DNA of 10,000 nucleotides from assembly GCA_015478945.1 (NCBI GenBank), contig JABUQX010088750.1, forward strand, positions 1-10,000, written 5' to 3'. Positions 8,991-10,000 of the stretch are shown here, piece by piece (within the stretch, counting starts at the first letter, position 1; the number at the start of each line of letters is the position of its first letter). The stretch comes from Trachelipus rathkii (taxonomy: Eukaryota; Arthropoda; Malacostraca; Isopoda; Trachelipodidae). The notes under the pieces are model-generated. The model was not told the origin of the DNA, did no database searches, and worked only from the letters and a program-made list of their open reading frames with translations. Position numbers and translations under genes: made by a program.

Positions 8991-9680
8991 ATTCTTTAAA
9001 AACCCCAACTTCTACAAATCTCCCACTCTAAGACCCTTCTAACTTTCATCTCTTTCGACGGTTCTTCTCGTCTCTCCTGTTGACAATATAAACATTCTTG
9101 GCCTTAACTAAAACAAAAAAAAATGTTCTTGGAAATCCACATTACAACGGTTGCTAGGCCGGCCTCAAAGAAACTGGGAAGGTTCTGTGTAGATGCGAGA
9201 CTTTTTTCTCTTCACAGTTACTCCAATTTATACAAGGTCTCATCCGCCCTTGTATGGAGTACTCTCTCACTCATATCTAGGGGGGGGCTCAGTTTCACCG
9301 GCTTTTGATAGAGTCGAGTCAAGATGGGTGCAAAAAGACTTACGTAGAACTGTTCTTGTCTTCTAGTTCACTTGACCCTCTATCTTTGCGCGCGTGTTGC
9401 TGATTATCTCTTTTTCTATCAAGGTACTCGTAGAGAGGCAGTGCTCGAAGGGGACTTCCAATCGCGTTGCGACCACATTAAGACGCCCTCGTAGACAAGG
9501 GGTGCTGTGTCGGCACATGATTTATGTTGATATTATTAACTCCTACTAGGTTCGCTGCGGTTGCCTCCTTCTTTCTTGCCACCTCTGTTCTGTGGATTCT
9601 TCTTCCATCTGTGGTTCCTACTCAATGTTTAATCTCCCTCACTTTAAAGCTCGCGTCTGTGCTCATTTGCGTTAGTTGAA
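8991..9680 (+). pseudogene. Retrotransposon ORF2, thumb and C-terminal region, decayed
   Basis: The thumb and tail of the polymerase are recognisable: LNLSDSILACLDRIS and GWGRNLCE (about 8912-8985) lead in, then FLEIHITT followed by ASKKLG at about 9126-9180, FSSQLLQ near 9210, GLIRPCMEY at about 9235-9262, a GG at about 9280, LDPLSLR at about 9372-9393, and FFLATSVLW near 9570, then KARVCAHLR to about 9676. These match the end of RT proteins in this family, which close with a short basic tail. Several frame changes and stops lie between them. A 61-codon open frame at 9123-9308 is one surviving piece of this domain. Confidence 0.78.
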
Positions 9681-9744
9681 TCTTTGAGGCGTTCAACACC
9701 CCTTCTTGAATAGGGCTTTTCCCCGTGAGTGGTGTGACAACTGT

Positions 9745-9756
9745 AAAAAAAAAAAA
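9745..9756 (+). other. A12 tail marking the 3' end of the right-hand element
   Basis: Twelve A residues follow CTGT about 70 bases after the last recognisable ORF2 codons. An A tail in this position is the expected product of target-primed reverse transcription of a polyadenylated element RNA. It favours a Jockey-like 3' end over the short-repeat 3' ends usual for CR1. I could not identify a matching target-site duplication near 6800-6850. Confidence 0.6.
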
Positions 9757-10000
9757 TTATAAATTGCAGGTAGAGTATTTTAAACGTTGGCAATTTCATT
9801 TTGTTACTGTTCGACTGTGCGATATTTGTTCGCACTATCTAATGCAAATTTCCACCAAAATTGTGAAAAGGAAACCAAGTATTGGATAGCGTACCCAGGC
9901 TCAACCTTTGGATGGGCTCTATTGGTGACTAAGTAAGCACTGGGCAAACCTCATATATGTGAAGTTGTAAAACAACTCTAAAAGATGGGTAAGAGGAACA
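9757..10000. other. Flanking sequence, nothing recognised
   Basis: The 244 bases after the A tail show no gene, tRNA-like box or repeat that I recognise. A 63-codon minus-strand frame (9835-9644) spans the A tail and the element end, so it is a chance frame. Confidence 0.5.

Larger units (their letters stand above)
6840..9756 (+). mobile_element. Dead, 5'-truncated Jockey/CR1-like non-LTR retrotransposon
   Basis: The plus strand carries endonuclease, linker, reverse transcriptase and C-terminal region in the order expected for ORF2 of a LINE-type element, followed by a short 3' tail and 12 A residues. No ORF1 is visible upstream, so the copy is probably 5'-truncated, as is usual when reverse transcription stops early. 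Its peptide pattern (FWHFDRADW, YGF then STGD, KKGSRSDPSNY, ASKKLG, RPCMEY) resembles the BS/Jockey and CR1-like elements I know from decapod genomes; Jockey versus CR1 cannot be settled here. More than ten frame changes and stops rule out activity. A second copy fragment of the family lies at about 4175-4810. Confidence 0.85.

Overview
This window reads as non-coding, repeat-dominated DNA from an invertebrate animal, most likely an arthropod. I found no intact host gene, RNA gene, operon or CRISPR array. What can be read is mostly decayed non-LTR retrotransposons (LINE-like elements), separated by AT-rich sequence with long (TA)n microsatellites. The protein signature of the right-hand element resembles reverse-transcriptase elements that I recall as abundant in decapod crustaceans (crabs, shrimps). 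That affinity is from memory and is only a medium-confidence hint.

Left block (1 to about 4170, minus strand): a large non-LTR element of the LOA/jockey-like group, reading right to left. It has a 5' leader (about 4170-3800), an ORF1 with a DUF4780-like domain (about 3796-2851), and an ORF2 with an APE-type endonuclease (about 2645-1984), a linker (1983-1400), a reverse transcriptase (about 1400-450) and a thumb region running off the left edge. ORF1 is nearly open, with one in-frame TGA and one late frameshift. The endonuclease core is open. The reverse transcriptase is riddled with stops and frameshifts.

Middle block (4175-6830): directly next to the 5' end of the left element lies a plus-strand fragment (about 4175-4610, probably to about 4800) of the same family as the right-hand element. 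It starts abruptly inside the endonuclease region, which suggests that the left element inserted into an older copy. The rest is AT-rich DNA with two (TA)n tracts (4996-5250 and 6102-6196), short trinucleotide repeats and no recognisable gene.

Right block (about 6840-9756, plus strand): a 5'-truncated Jockey/CR1-like element without ORF1. The order endonuclease, linker, reverse transcriptase, C-terminal region and 12-base A tail is preserved, but frameshifts, stops and lost catalytic residues show it is dead. The last 244 bases are unassigned flank.

The elements do not work together. The window records successive insertions and decay. I see no sign of a novel functional system.
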